DNA of 5,785 bases. Origin: Acidiferrobacteraceae bacterium. GTDB taxonomy: Bacteria > Pseudomonadota > Gammaproteobacteria > Arenicellales > UBA868. Below are positions 1 through 5,785 of this stretch, one piece after another. The notes under the pieces are model-generated. The model was not told the origin of the DNA. It saw nothing but the letters and a program-made list of their open reading frames with translations, and made no database searches. The DNA lies in assembly GCA_002713825.1 (NCBI GenBank), contig PAUU01000017.1:15687-21471 (forward strand). Direction: 5' to 3'. The position numbers were made by a program, and so were the translations under genes. Numbering within the stretch: the first letter of the stretch is position 1; each line of letters starts with the position of its first letter.

Positions 1-1255
1 CCCGGCCTCCAATGATAGTGTGTGTGGGCCAACCGCTGAGAGCTCGGCCTGAAAAGGGACTCCAACCTGTTCGGCTGAATACTTCCTGGTCGCGAACTTC
101 TTTGGATTCTTCAATGTTAACCAAAGCAAGATCCGCATCGTAGCCCTCGGCAAGCCTTCCTTTGTTCGAGATTTTGTAAAGCTCGGCGGGTCCTGAACAC
201 ATCCAACGGAGGATCTGGGTCAGAGTGCATTTGCCTTCACGCATGGCAGTCATCATCAGCGGCAGCGATGTCTCAACGCCGGGCATACCAGAGGGCGAGC
301 GGGGGTAGGGCTGTTCTTTGTCTGCCAGCAGGTGCGGCGCATGATCGGTGGCGATGATGTCGATAACGCCATCATGCAGTCCTGCCCAGAGCGCTTTTGA
401 ATTCTCCGGATGCCGGATTGGAGGGTTCATTTGCACGCGTGAACCTAGAGCCGCGTAATCGCCGGTATTGAGGAAAAGATGGTTGGGCAGCACTTCACAG
501 GTAACGTAGTCGGGTTTACCGGCCCGCAAACGCGCAACTTCCTCGGCGGTCGATAAATGAAGGATGTGCAGTCTTCGGCCATATTTTTCGCTTAGATGCA
601 GCGCGCGCTCAGTGGCAATCAGCGCCGTCTTTGCATCTCGAATAGAAGAATGGATGGCGTAGTCTTCGGTTTCCGTATCACCTAGCAGTGCCGTAGTGCG
701 TTCCCGTATCCGGGTTTCATCTTCGGCATGCACGGCGATCAGTCGTTCACCGTTGCCAAAAATTCGGTCGAGATCTTTCTCCTCGTTCACGAGCAGACTG
801 CCTGTGCTGGAGCCCATAAAAATCTTGATGCCGCAGGCAGGATGGACGCTATTCAAGGATTCAAGATTGTCTACAGTGGCTCCAACGAAAAATCCGAAGT
901 TGGCAACGCTCGTGGTCCTTCCCCTGGAAATTTTCCAGTCCATCTGCTCCTGATCAATGGTGGGGGGGTTGCAATTCGGCATTTCCAGGAAACTTGTCAC
1001 GCCTCCCCTGACCGCGGCTCGTGAGCCTGAGGCCAGGTCTTCCTTCTCCGTCCCGCCGGGTTCACGAAAATGCACCTGGGGATCAATCACACCGGGTATC
1101 AATAGTTTGCCTTCGGCGTCTATTTCTTCGCGTCCATCACCGCCGATCTGGGAGGCAATAGAAGTGATGCGTCCTTCGGTGCAGGCGAGGTCTCCCTCAA
1201 GAAGGTCGCCGTCGGGAAGGGCGATGGCTGCGTTACGGATGAGCAGATCGTTCAT
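1..1255 (-). CDS. pyrC: Dihydroorotase, class I (C-terminus cut off by the window edge)
   Basis: Dihydroorotase interconverts N-carbamoyl-L-aspartate and L-dihydroorotate, the third step of cytoplasmic de novo pyrimidine synthesis. I read 418 codons in one open minus-strand frame from the ATG at 1255. Class I enzymes usually have about 430-450 residues, so only a short tail is missing. Seen in the protein: an N-terminal beta-rich part ending in IPGVID; the metal loop DPQVHFREPG (58-67); the carbamylated-lysine motif GIKIFMGSSTG with K144; H176 in VHAEDE; H233 in LHILHLST; catalytic D304 in IATDHAPH; and the family C-terminal patterns GWSPF and IIGGR near the edge. The odd point is Q60 where the classical HxH motif has its first histidine. 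As I recall, this occurs in the Bacteroidetes-like and alphaproteobacterial dihydroorotase branch, so the enzyme may still be active. No Shine-Dalgarno precedes the ATG. A terminator separates it from dksA upstream. A related cyclic amidohydrolase (allantoinase or hydantoinase) is possible but fits less well. Confidence 0.9.
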   Translation of the reverse strand, partial: MNDLLIRNAAIALPDGDLLEGDLACTEGRITSIASQIGGDGREEIDAEGKLLIPGVIDPQVHFREPGGTEKEDLASGSRAAVRGGVTSFLEMPNCNPPTIDQEQMDWKISRGRTTSVANFGFFVGATVDNLESLNSVHPACGIKIFMGSSTGSLLVNEEKDLDRIFGNGERLIAVHAEDETRIRERTTALLGDTETEDYAIHSSIRDAKTALIATERALHLSEKYGRRLHILHLSTAEEVARLRAGKPDYVTCEVLPNHLFLNTGDYAALGSRVQMNPPIRHPENSKALWAGLHDGVIDIIATDHAPHLLADKEQPYPRSPSGMPGVETSLPLMMTAMREGKCTLTQILRWMCSGPAELYKISNKGRLAEGYDADLALVNIEESKEVRDQEVFSRTGWSPFSGRALSGWPTHTIIGGR

Positions 1256-1293
1256 TTGGGATTATTAAACTGTGAGGGTCAGCGTAGTGTACT

Positions 1294-1322
1294 CTCTTGG
1301 GCCTGCCCGCTCTTGGGGGCCT
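1294..1322. repeat. Imperfect direct repeat upstream of pyrC
   Basis: CTCTTGGGCCT (1294-1304) recurs as CTCTTGGGGGCCT (1310-1322), which has two extra G. The repeat starts are 16 bp apart, about 1.5 helical turns. The pair lies 39-67 bp upstream of the pyrC ATG. It could be an operator or a chance duplication; I do not recognise a regulator's site. Confidence 0.4.
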
Positions 1323-1324
1323 CA

Positions 1325-1352
1325 AATAAAAACGGCTCCGTAGCGCCGTTTT
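1325..1352 (-). terminator. Rho-independent terminator after dksA
   Basis: Read on the minus strand, a perfect 8-bp stem AAAACGGC / GCCGTTTT (1345-1352 with 1329-1336) encloses an 8-nt loop. The 3' arm continues into TTTTTATTT. It starts about 46 bp past the dksA stop codon and ends about 70 bp before the pyrC start. It therefore terminates dksA and implies that pyrC is mainly transcribed from its own promoter. The A-rich 5' arm makes the stem nearly symmetrical, but no gene on the plus strand would use it. Confidence 0.75.
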
Positions 1353-1398
1353 CAAAGAAGCCGGGCCGAACTTGAGTTTGGCGTTCAGAAGTAAAGGA

Positions 1399-1839
1399 TC
1401 AGACGCTTTGTTTTTCCCGGATCTCGTTCACCGACTTGCAGTCGATACACAGATTCGCCGTAGGTCTCGCCTCGAGACGCTTTATCCCAATTTCGATGCC
1501 GCAGTCTTCACAAAAACCATAATCCCCTTTATCAAGATTGATCAACGAGTCATTGATTTTCTTGACAAGTTTCCGTTCCCGATCTCGGGTCCGCAACTCC
1601 AGGGAGCGGTCGGTTTCCAACGTAGCGCGATCGTTTGGATCGGGCAGGTTAATCGTTTCATCCTGCATGACCGACATCGTGCGTTCGATGTCATCAACGA
1701 GTTCTTGTTTCCAGGCATTCAGAATGGCGCGGAAGTGTTCGGTTTGAACGTCTCCCATGTACGGTTCGCCTCGCTTTGGACGATGCGGCTTGATGCCATG
1801 AATTAGTTCTTCAGAAGCTTTTTTCTTTGTTGCGGCCAT
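1399..1839 (-). CDS. dksA: RNA polymerase-binding transcription factor DksA
   Basis: DksA enters the secondary channel of RNA polymerase and, with ppGpp, represses rRNA and ribosomal promoters and activates amino-acid biosynthesis promoters. The protein has 146 residues (E. coli DksA has 151). Visible features: a basic, variable N-terminus (MAATKKK); the conserved EPYM near residues 25-28; a long charged helical hairpin with its tip at PDPNDRA, giving the two acidic tip residues D67 and D70 and A72; the RDRERKL stretch (85-91); a four-cysteine zinc finger (C110, C113, C131, C134) around GIEIG, RLEARPTANLCIDCK; and a C-terminal EIREKQ tail. All functionally important tip and zinc residues are present, so it should be a full, active DksA rather than a cysteine-poor paralogue. 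The start is the first available one in the frame. GAGG lies 15 nt upstream, too far for a normal ribosome site. It is divergent from the GST gene and followed by a hairpin terminator. Confidence 0.97.
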   Translation of the reverse strand: MAATKKKASEELIHGIKPHRPKRGEPYMGDVQTEHFRAILNAWKQELVDDIERTMSVMQDETINLPDPNDRATLETDRSLELRTRDRERKLVKKINDSLINLDKGDYGFCEDCGIEIGIKRLEARPTANLCIDCKSVNEIREKQSV

Positions 1840-1866
1840 TGGTTTACACTGAGACCTCGTAAAAAA

Positions 1867-1910
1867 AACCTGTTAAGGCGGGCCAGAAAGGCGGCGCAAT
1901 CTAGCAGGTT
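1867..1910. repeat. Inverted repeat flanking the predicted dksA start of transcription
   Basis: AACCTGTTA (1867-1875) and TAGCAGGTT (1902-1910) are complementary at 8 of 9 positions. The centres are 35 bp apart, a little over three helical turns. The right arm overlaps the proposed dksA -10 hexamer and spacer; the left arm adjoins a run of eight A (eight T in the dksA sense). This could be a split operator or chance. The 26-nt gap between arms makes it a poor hairpin. Confidence 0.35.
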
Positions 1911-1926
1911 CCGCCATTTCCCGCAA
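1898..1926 (-). promoter_or_regulatory. Candidate sigma70 promoter of dksA
   Basis: On the minus strand, TTGCGG (-35, 1921-1926) is followed after exactly 17 bp by TAGATT (-10, 1898-1903). Each hexamer matches four of six consensus bases. Initiation would fall near 1890, leaving a leader of about 50 nt that contains eight consecutive T at 1861-1868. The spacing is ideal and the location suits the only gene downstream, but the hexamers are moderate and nothing tests it here. Confidence 0.45.
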
Positions 1927-1947
1927 TGCCTGTCAGAAAATAAGTCC

Positions 1948-1954
1948 AAGAGGT
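1948..1954 (+). promoter_or_regulatory. Shine-Dalgarno site of the GST gene
   Basis: AAGAGGT is the only clear ribosome-binding sequence in the window. Its last G is 5 nt from a TTG (1959) and 11 nt from the ATG (1965), both in frame. The spacing favours TTG, while codon preference and the usual family N-terminus favour ATG. Confidence 0.6.
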
Positions 1955-1964
1955 CAATTTGGCA

Positions 1965-2570
1965 ATGATTTTGCGTTATTCGCCCACTTCTCCGTACGTG
2001 AGAAAGGTGTCTGTTGTGATCCGAGAATTGGGATTATCGGGGCAGATCGAATGTGCTCCGACAGATCCCTGGACTCCCGATACCGATCTCTCGGTACAGA
2101 ATCCACTGGGGAAGGTGCCGACGCTGATCACTGAGGCCGGGGAGGCCTTATTCGACTCCCACGTGATCTGCGAATACCTGGACGGGATTCACGCTGGTCC
2201 GAAACTGATTCCTGAGGACCCGAAGACTCGGATTGAGGCGTTGCAACTCGAAGCTCTAGGGGACGGCGTGTTGGATGCCGCAGTGCTGGCGTTCATTGAG
2301 GCCGAGCGGCGGCCGGAGACCTCTCGATGGCCGGTTTGGGCCGCGCGCCAGCGTGCAGCAATTGATCGCAGTCTCGACTGGTTGGCAGGGCATATGCATC
2401 TGTTGTTCGACCAGATACACCTTGGGCACCTCACGATAGGCTGCGCTTTGGGCTACCTCGATTTCCGATTGGGCGACTTGAACTGGCGGGAGCGGCATCC
2501 GGATCTTTCCGGGTGGTATGAAGAATTTTCCGCGCGGGAGTCGATGCGTCAGACCAAACCATCGGGTTGA
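1965..2570 (+). CDS. Glutathione S-transferase family protein, YibF-like
   Basis: The protein has 201 residues from the ATG (203 from an in-frame TTG at 1959), normal for a bacterial cytosolic GST. The N-terminal thioredoxin-like domain (about 1-75) opens with RYSPTSPYVRK, where the serine/threonine at residues 6-9 occupies the place of the catalytic residue. NPLGKVPTL carries the cis-proline P52 that holds the glutathione backbone, and FDS (D64, S65) binds its gamma-glutamyl part. The all-helical C-terminal domain (about 85-195) shows EALGDGVLDA, ALGYLDFR and the end motif FSARESMRQTKP. These patterns resemble E. coli YibF closely. YibF-type proteins bind glutathione, but their physiological substrate is not settled, so I give no specific reaction. 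The gene diverges from dksA and runs in the same direction as smc with a 147-bp gap. I see no convincing promoter upstream and no hairpin terminator after it. The ATG is preferred because most relatives begin two to four residues before the YSPTSP motif. Confidence 0.88.
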   Translation: MILRYSPTSPYVRKVSVVIRELGLSGQIECAPTDPWTPDTDLSVQNPLGKVPTLITEAGEALFDSHVICEYLDGIHAGPKLIPEDPKTRIEALQLEALGDGVLDAAVLAFIEAERRPETSRWPVWAARQRAAIDRSLDWLAGHMHLLFDQIHLGHLTIGCALGYLDFRLGDLNWRERHPDLSGWYEEFSARESMRQTKPSG

Positions 2571-2597
2571 TCGCCTCATTTTTGGGGCTGAGTTCGA

Positions 2598-2603
2598 TAT
2601 AAT
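2598..2603 (+). promoter_or_regulatory. Possible -10 element of an smc promoter
   Basis: A perfect TATAAT lies 28 bp after the GST stop codon. No good -35 hexamer sits at 16-18 bp (the best is CTCATT at 2575-2580), and no TG extends the -10. Initiation would fall near 2610, giving an smc leader of about 108 nt that includes the A6T7 tract. It is a candidate on the strength of its location and one hexamer only. Confidence 0.35.
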
Positions 2604-2634
2604 GGATCCGCGGTCCGACAGCTTCCTGGGTTCC

Positions 2635-2647
2635 AAAAAATTTTTTT
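2635..2647. other. A6T7 tract between GST and smc
   Basis: Six A followed by seven T, bounded on both sides by TTCC/CC, in otherwise GC-rich DNA. Phased A/T tracts of this form stiffen or bend DNA. There is no stable GC-rich stem directly before the T run, so I do not call it a Rho-independent terminator. It may be an UP-like or protein-binding element, or part of the smc leader. Confidence 0.45.
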
Positions 2648-2717
2648 CCAAGGAGCCGCTCTCATTCAGCCGCGCGGCGCGATTGGCGTGTCCACAAGTC
2701 TGCGTTAGCCCAAATAT

Positions 2718-5700
2718 ATGCGTCTAAAGAAAATCCACGTTTCCGGTTTTAAATCCTTTGTTGATCCCACGGCGATCACGATTCCCGCGGACATGACCGG
2801 CATTATCGGGCCAAACGGTTGCGGGAAGTCGAACGTCATTGATGCCGTGCGCTGGGTTATGGGCGAAAGTTCCGCAAGAAAGCTGCGGGGCGACAGCATG
2901 TCGGACGTGATCTTCAACGGGTCAGAGGCGAGAAAGCCTGTCGGCAAGGCATCGGTCGAGCTGATTTTTGATAACACCGACGGCAAAAGTGCCCAGGTCT
3001 ATGCCCGTTTCAGCGAGATATCGGTCAAACGGACGCTGTCCCGCGATGGGACCTCGGAATACCTCCTTAACAAAGCTCAGTGTCGTCGCCGAGATATTAC
3101 GGATCTCTTCCGTGGGACCGGCTTGGGTCATCGGTCCTACTCAATCATTGAGCAGGGCATGGTCAGCAGGATTGTGGAGGCGCGTCCGGAGGAGCTTCGG
3201 GCGTTTGTTGAGGAGGCCGCGGGCATTTCTCACTATAAGGACCGGCGTCGTGAGACAGAAACCCGGATGCGCCACACGCGCGAGAATCTGAGCCGAGTTG
3301 AAGATATCCGCAAGGAGTTGGATACGCAGTTGCGCCGACTGCAACGTCAGGCCCAAGCCGCCCGACGATACCAGAACCTTAAGGAAGAAGAGCGGGGACT
3401 CAACGGTCAGTTATTCGCGCTTCGTTACCTTGGTCAGAAGGCTTCGGTGGAGGAGCAGGCAATATCAACGGCGCGGGCCCGAACAGATGTTGAATCTCAT
3501 CTGGTTCAGCAACGAAGCCTCGAAAACCAGATTGAGGGACTGCGCGCGAATGAGATGGCTTCTCAGCAGGAAGTCAGTGATCGGCAGGCTGCGTTCTATG
3601 CGGCAGGCGCTGAAGTGGCTTCTCTGGAGCAGGCGATCGAGCATGCCAAGGAGACCGGCGAACAGCAGCGGGCCGAGTTTGAACGTCTCGAAGTCACCCT
3701 GGAGGAGATCACGGCAGAGTATCAGCACGACGGAGACCGCATTGAAGGTCTTGCAACTGAAGTCTCCTCGTTAATCAGCCAGCGCGACGAGGTAACCGCA
3801 GTCAGCACCCGGGCAGTAGATCAGCAGCATCAGTGTGAGAATGACTATGACAGTTGGCAGGACCGCTGGAATGAATTTACCCAGCAGGTGACGACTCCGA
3901 TTAAGGATCAAGAGGTCCAGCGCTCACGAATCGAGCAATTGGAGTCGGCTGACGAAAAAGCGCAGGAACGACTCGCTCGCCTGGATGAGGAGATTGGCAT
4001 GCTGCTCAACGAGGAAGAGCGGCTTGAAGTGGATATTGCACGCAGCGCAGTCACTCAAGCAGAGGCGGAGCTTTCCGAGGCAGAGGGCCAGGTGGAAAAG
4101 TCCACTGGGCTGATTACCGAAATGCGCGATCAGATTACGGCGCGCTCCGAAAAGCTTGATGAACAGCGTCAACGGATGCACTCCGCACGAGGCCGTTTGG
4201 AATCCCTGCAAGAGTTGCAGCAAACGTCTCAAGACAAAGATAAGGATGAAGCCTATCTCTCCTGGCTCGATCAACGGGGGTTGGCGCATGCGCCCGCGCT
4301 TGCTGGTGAACTGCGAGTTGCGCCGGGTTGGGAGAGAGCCGCGGATGCAGTGTTTGGGTCGAGACTTACTGGATTAGGTGTTGGCCACCTGCCGACGATA
4401 CTGTCGAGCGATTCCGAGATGCCCCGACAGGATATGTTTTTTGTGGAGTCAGGCAAAACAGCGCAGAGCACCGACAGCCAGACATTGTTGGCATATGTCT
4501 CTTCGGAGCGTTATGACCTGCAGCCGCTACTTGCAGGGGTCTTTGTTGCTGAAGACTTGCCTGAGGCGCTCGCCCGCCGGGATCAGCTGCAACAGTCGGA
4601 GTCGATCGTGACCAAAAGCGGTGTGATCGTCGGCGTAAACTGGGCTCACGTACCCCGCGGACAAGGTGCGACGGCAGGGGTGCTCGAACGTGAGGAGGAG
4701 CTTTCTCGACTTGGCAAAGAAGTGCCGGCCATTGAAAGTCGGGTGGCGGAGTCTGAGCAGGAGCTGGAGGGCTTTCGGAACAATTTGGATACGTTGGAGG
4801 CTCAACAGAAGTCGGCGCGTAACCGGGCTGCGCTCATTCTGCAAAAGCTTAACGAAGATCGCCAGGCTTATGCAGACCGCCAGGCGCGTTTCGATCAGAT
4901 TGAGGGACGTCGCCAGCAGCTTGCAGATGAATCAGAAGAGATCGTGTTGGAACTCAGCCGCACGGGAAGTGAACTGGATGAGGCACGAAGGCATTTTGCA
5001 ATTGCCGAAGACGAAACCGGCGTACTTGAGCGCCAGCGTGAAGCGCTGCTGACAGAGAAAGAATTACTGACGCGCAGCTTGTCTGAATCGCGAGCCCAAG
5101 CCCAAGCGGCACAGGATCGGCGTCATGAGGCGGAACTGGCACTTCAGCATAGTCAGGCCTCTTTAGAGTCGCATCGTTCAAGTCTTTCGCGGCTCCAGGC
5201 ACAAAGCAGTCGGATGCAGCAGCGGTACGAACAGTTGAGCGAGCAGCTCTCTACGGGAGAAGACCCTGGGGTTGCAATGGGCGAACGGCTGCAGACTCTG
5301 CTGACGCAACGATCGGAGGCCGAGCAGGCGCTGGCGGAGGGGCGTAACCGGCATTCGACGATTGAGCAGGAGATTCGGCAGGTGCAGGGAGCTTTGTCAG
5401 AGTGCGAGCAAGAGGTCGCGTCGGCGCGTGAGAATCTTGAGAACAAGCGACTCAAAGAACAGGAGTTGGCTGTCCGGCTGCAGACGCTCGAAGAGCAAAT
5501 TGCGCAAGACCAATACGTGTTGAGTAACATTCTAGAAAACCTGCCCCAGGAGGCGGAGGAGTCGGAGTGGACAACGCGTTCCGAGCGGTTGGCCCAGAAA
5601 ATTGCCAATATCGGCCCCGTCAATCTTGTCGCAATAGAGGAATTTGAAGAGCAGGCAGAGCGCAAGGAGTACCTCGATTCCCAGCATGCGGACCTCATTG

Positions 5701-5785
5701 AGGCGTTGGAGACGTTATCGGGCGTCATTCGAAAGATTGATCGGGAGACGCGTGAAAGATTCAAGTCAACCTTCGATAGCCTGAA
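2718..5785 (+). CDS. smc: Chromosome segregation/condensin ATPase SMC (C-terminus cut off by the window edge)
   Basis: SMC is the core of the bacterial Smc-ScpAB condensin, a DNA-stimulated ATPase dimer that extrudes loops and helps separate chromosomes. A single open frame of 1022 codons is seen; full proteins have about 1170 residues, so roughly 150 are missing, including the LSGGE signature and Walker B. Domains: N-terminal head (1 to about 165) starting MRLKKIHVSGFKSFVDPT, Walker A GPNGCGKS (31-38), arginine finger R57 in RKLRG, and the Q-loop glutamine Q146 in IIEQGMVSRI; first coiled-coil arm about 170-514, rich in E, Q, R and L; globular hinge about 515-655 (SWLDQRGL to QGATAGVL); returning arm 656 to about 1000; and the start of the C-terminal head with NIGPVNLVAIEEFEE and RERFKSTFDSL. 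The start is fixed by an in-frame TAG at 2706-2708 with only this ATG after it, yet no Shine-Dalgarno is present. The scpA and scpB genes are not in the window. Confidence 0.97.
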   Translation, partial: MRLKKIHVSGFKSFVDPTAITIPADMTGIIGPNGCGKSNVIDAVRWVMGESSARKLRGDSMSDVIFNGSEARKPVGKASVELIFDNTDGKSAQVYARFSEISVKRTLSRDGTSEYLLNKAQCRRRDITDLFRGTGLGHRSYSIIEQGMVSRIVEARPEELRAFVEEAAGISHYKDRRRETETRMRHTRENLSRVEDIRKELDTQLRRLQRQAQAARRYQNLKEEERGLNGQLFALRYLGQKASVEEQAISTARARTDVESHLVQQRSLENQIEGLRANEMASQQEVSDRQAAFYAAGAEVASLEQAIEHAKETGEQQRAEFERLEVTLEEITAEYQHDGDRIEGLATEVSSLISQRDEVTAVSTRAVDQQHQCENDYDSWQDRWNEFTQQVTTPIKDQEVQRSRIEQLESADEKAQERLARLDEEIGMLLNEEERLEVDIARSAVTQAEAELSEAEGQVEKSTGLITEMRDQITARSEKLDEQRQRMHSARGRLESLQELQQTSQDKDKDEAYLSWLDQRGLAHAPALAGELRVAPGWERAADAVFGSRLTGLGVGHLPTILSSDSEMPRQDMFFVESGKTAQSTDSQTLLAYVSSERYDLQPLLAGVFVAEDLPEALARRDQLQQSESIVTKSGVIVGVNWAHVPRGQGATAGVLEREEELSRLGKEVPAIESRVAESEQELEGFRNNLDTLEAQQKSARNRAALILQKLNEDRQAYADRQARFDQIEGRRQQLADESEEIVLELSRTGSELDEARRHFAIAEDETGVLERQREALLTEKELLTRSLSESRAQAQAAQDRRHEAELALQHSQASLESHRSSLSRLQAQSSRMQQRYEQLSEQLSTGEDPGVAMGERLQTLLTQRSEAEQALAEGRNRHSTIEQEIRQVQGALSECEQEVASARENLENKRLKEQELAVRLQTLEEQIAQDQYVLSNILENLPQEAEESEWTTRSERLAQKIANIGPVNLVAIEEFEEQAERKEYLDSQHADLIEALETLSGVIRKIDRETRERFKSTFDSL

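Noticed and set aside
962..968. G7 run in pyrC as a possible frameshift
   Set aside because: I translated codon by codon across it. The frame gives EMPNCNPPTIDQEQ on one side and continuous family sequence on the other, so the gene is intact here.
728..1024. Plus-strand open frames of 85-103 codons opposite pyrC
   Set aside because: They are antisense to conserved dihydroorotase motifs and have no recognisable content.
1372..1806. 144-codon open frame on the plus strand opposite dksA
   Set aside because: The opposite strand encodes an unmistakable DksA with every key residue, so this is its antisense shadow.
2635..2647. A6T7 tract as a Rho-independent terminator for the GST gene
   Set aside because: No stable stem lies immediately upstream; the best pairing (CTTCCTGG with CCAAGGAG) straddles the T run and has a mismatch and a wobble pair.
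3298..3774. 158-codon open frame on the plus strand inside smc
   Set aside because: It is a +1-frame shadow with an Arg/Ser-rich product; the smc frame is continuous through the region, so it is not evidence of a frameshift.
5153..5764. 203-codon open frame on the minus strand inside smc
   Set aside because: It is antisense to the smc coiled coil and its product is a Ser/Arg/Cys-rich string, as expected from complementing Glu/Gln/Leu/Arg codons. No family pattern or ribosome site is visible.
1..5785. Mobile element, CRISPR array, tRNA, rRNA or a novel defence-type system
   Set aside because: I saw no transposase or integrase motifs, no regularly spaced repeats, no cloverleaf and no unusual gene cluster. 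Four housekeeping genes account for nearly all of the window.

Overview
The window looks like ordinary chromosomal housekeeping DNA from a gammaproteobacterium, or a close proteobacterial relative, that uses SMC rather than MukB. The evidence is a DksA nearly collinear with the E. coli protein in its coiled-coil tip and zinc finger, a YibF-type glutathione S-transferase, and an SMC with the usual proteobacterial start and head motifs. GC content looks moderate (mid-50s percent by eye). I see no mobile element, CRISPR array, rRNA or tRNA.

Layout. Positions 1-1255 (minus) hold a class I dihydroorotase (pyrC) whose last residues run off the left edge. A short gap (1256-1398) holds a Rho-independent terminator for the upstream gene dksA (1399-1839, minus). 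A 125-bp divergent intergenic region (1840-1964) carries a candidate sigma70 promoter for dksA and an inverted repeat, and leads on the plus strand into a GST-like gene (1965-2570). A 147-bp gap (2571-2717), with a perfect TATAAT hexamer and an A6T7 tract, precedes smc (2718 to the right edge, plus). The smc frame is open for 1022 codons and is cut before the C-terminal ATPase half-site.

How the genes relate. They look like neighbours rather than one pathway: pyrimidine synthesis (PyrC), ppGpp-linked transcription control (DksA), thiol/glutathione chemistry (GST) and chromosome organisation (SMC). dksA and pyrC are in the same direction but separated by a terminator, so pyrC probably has its own promoter. 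GST and smc are co-directional and could share some transcript, though smc has a possible promoter of its own.

I found no previously undescribed system. The points most worth a second look are the glutamine replacing the first metal-binding histidine in the dihydroorotase, the absence of a normal Shine-Dalgarno at pyrC, dksA and smc, and the architecture of the two intergenic regions around dksA and smc.
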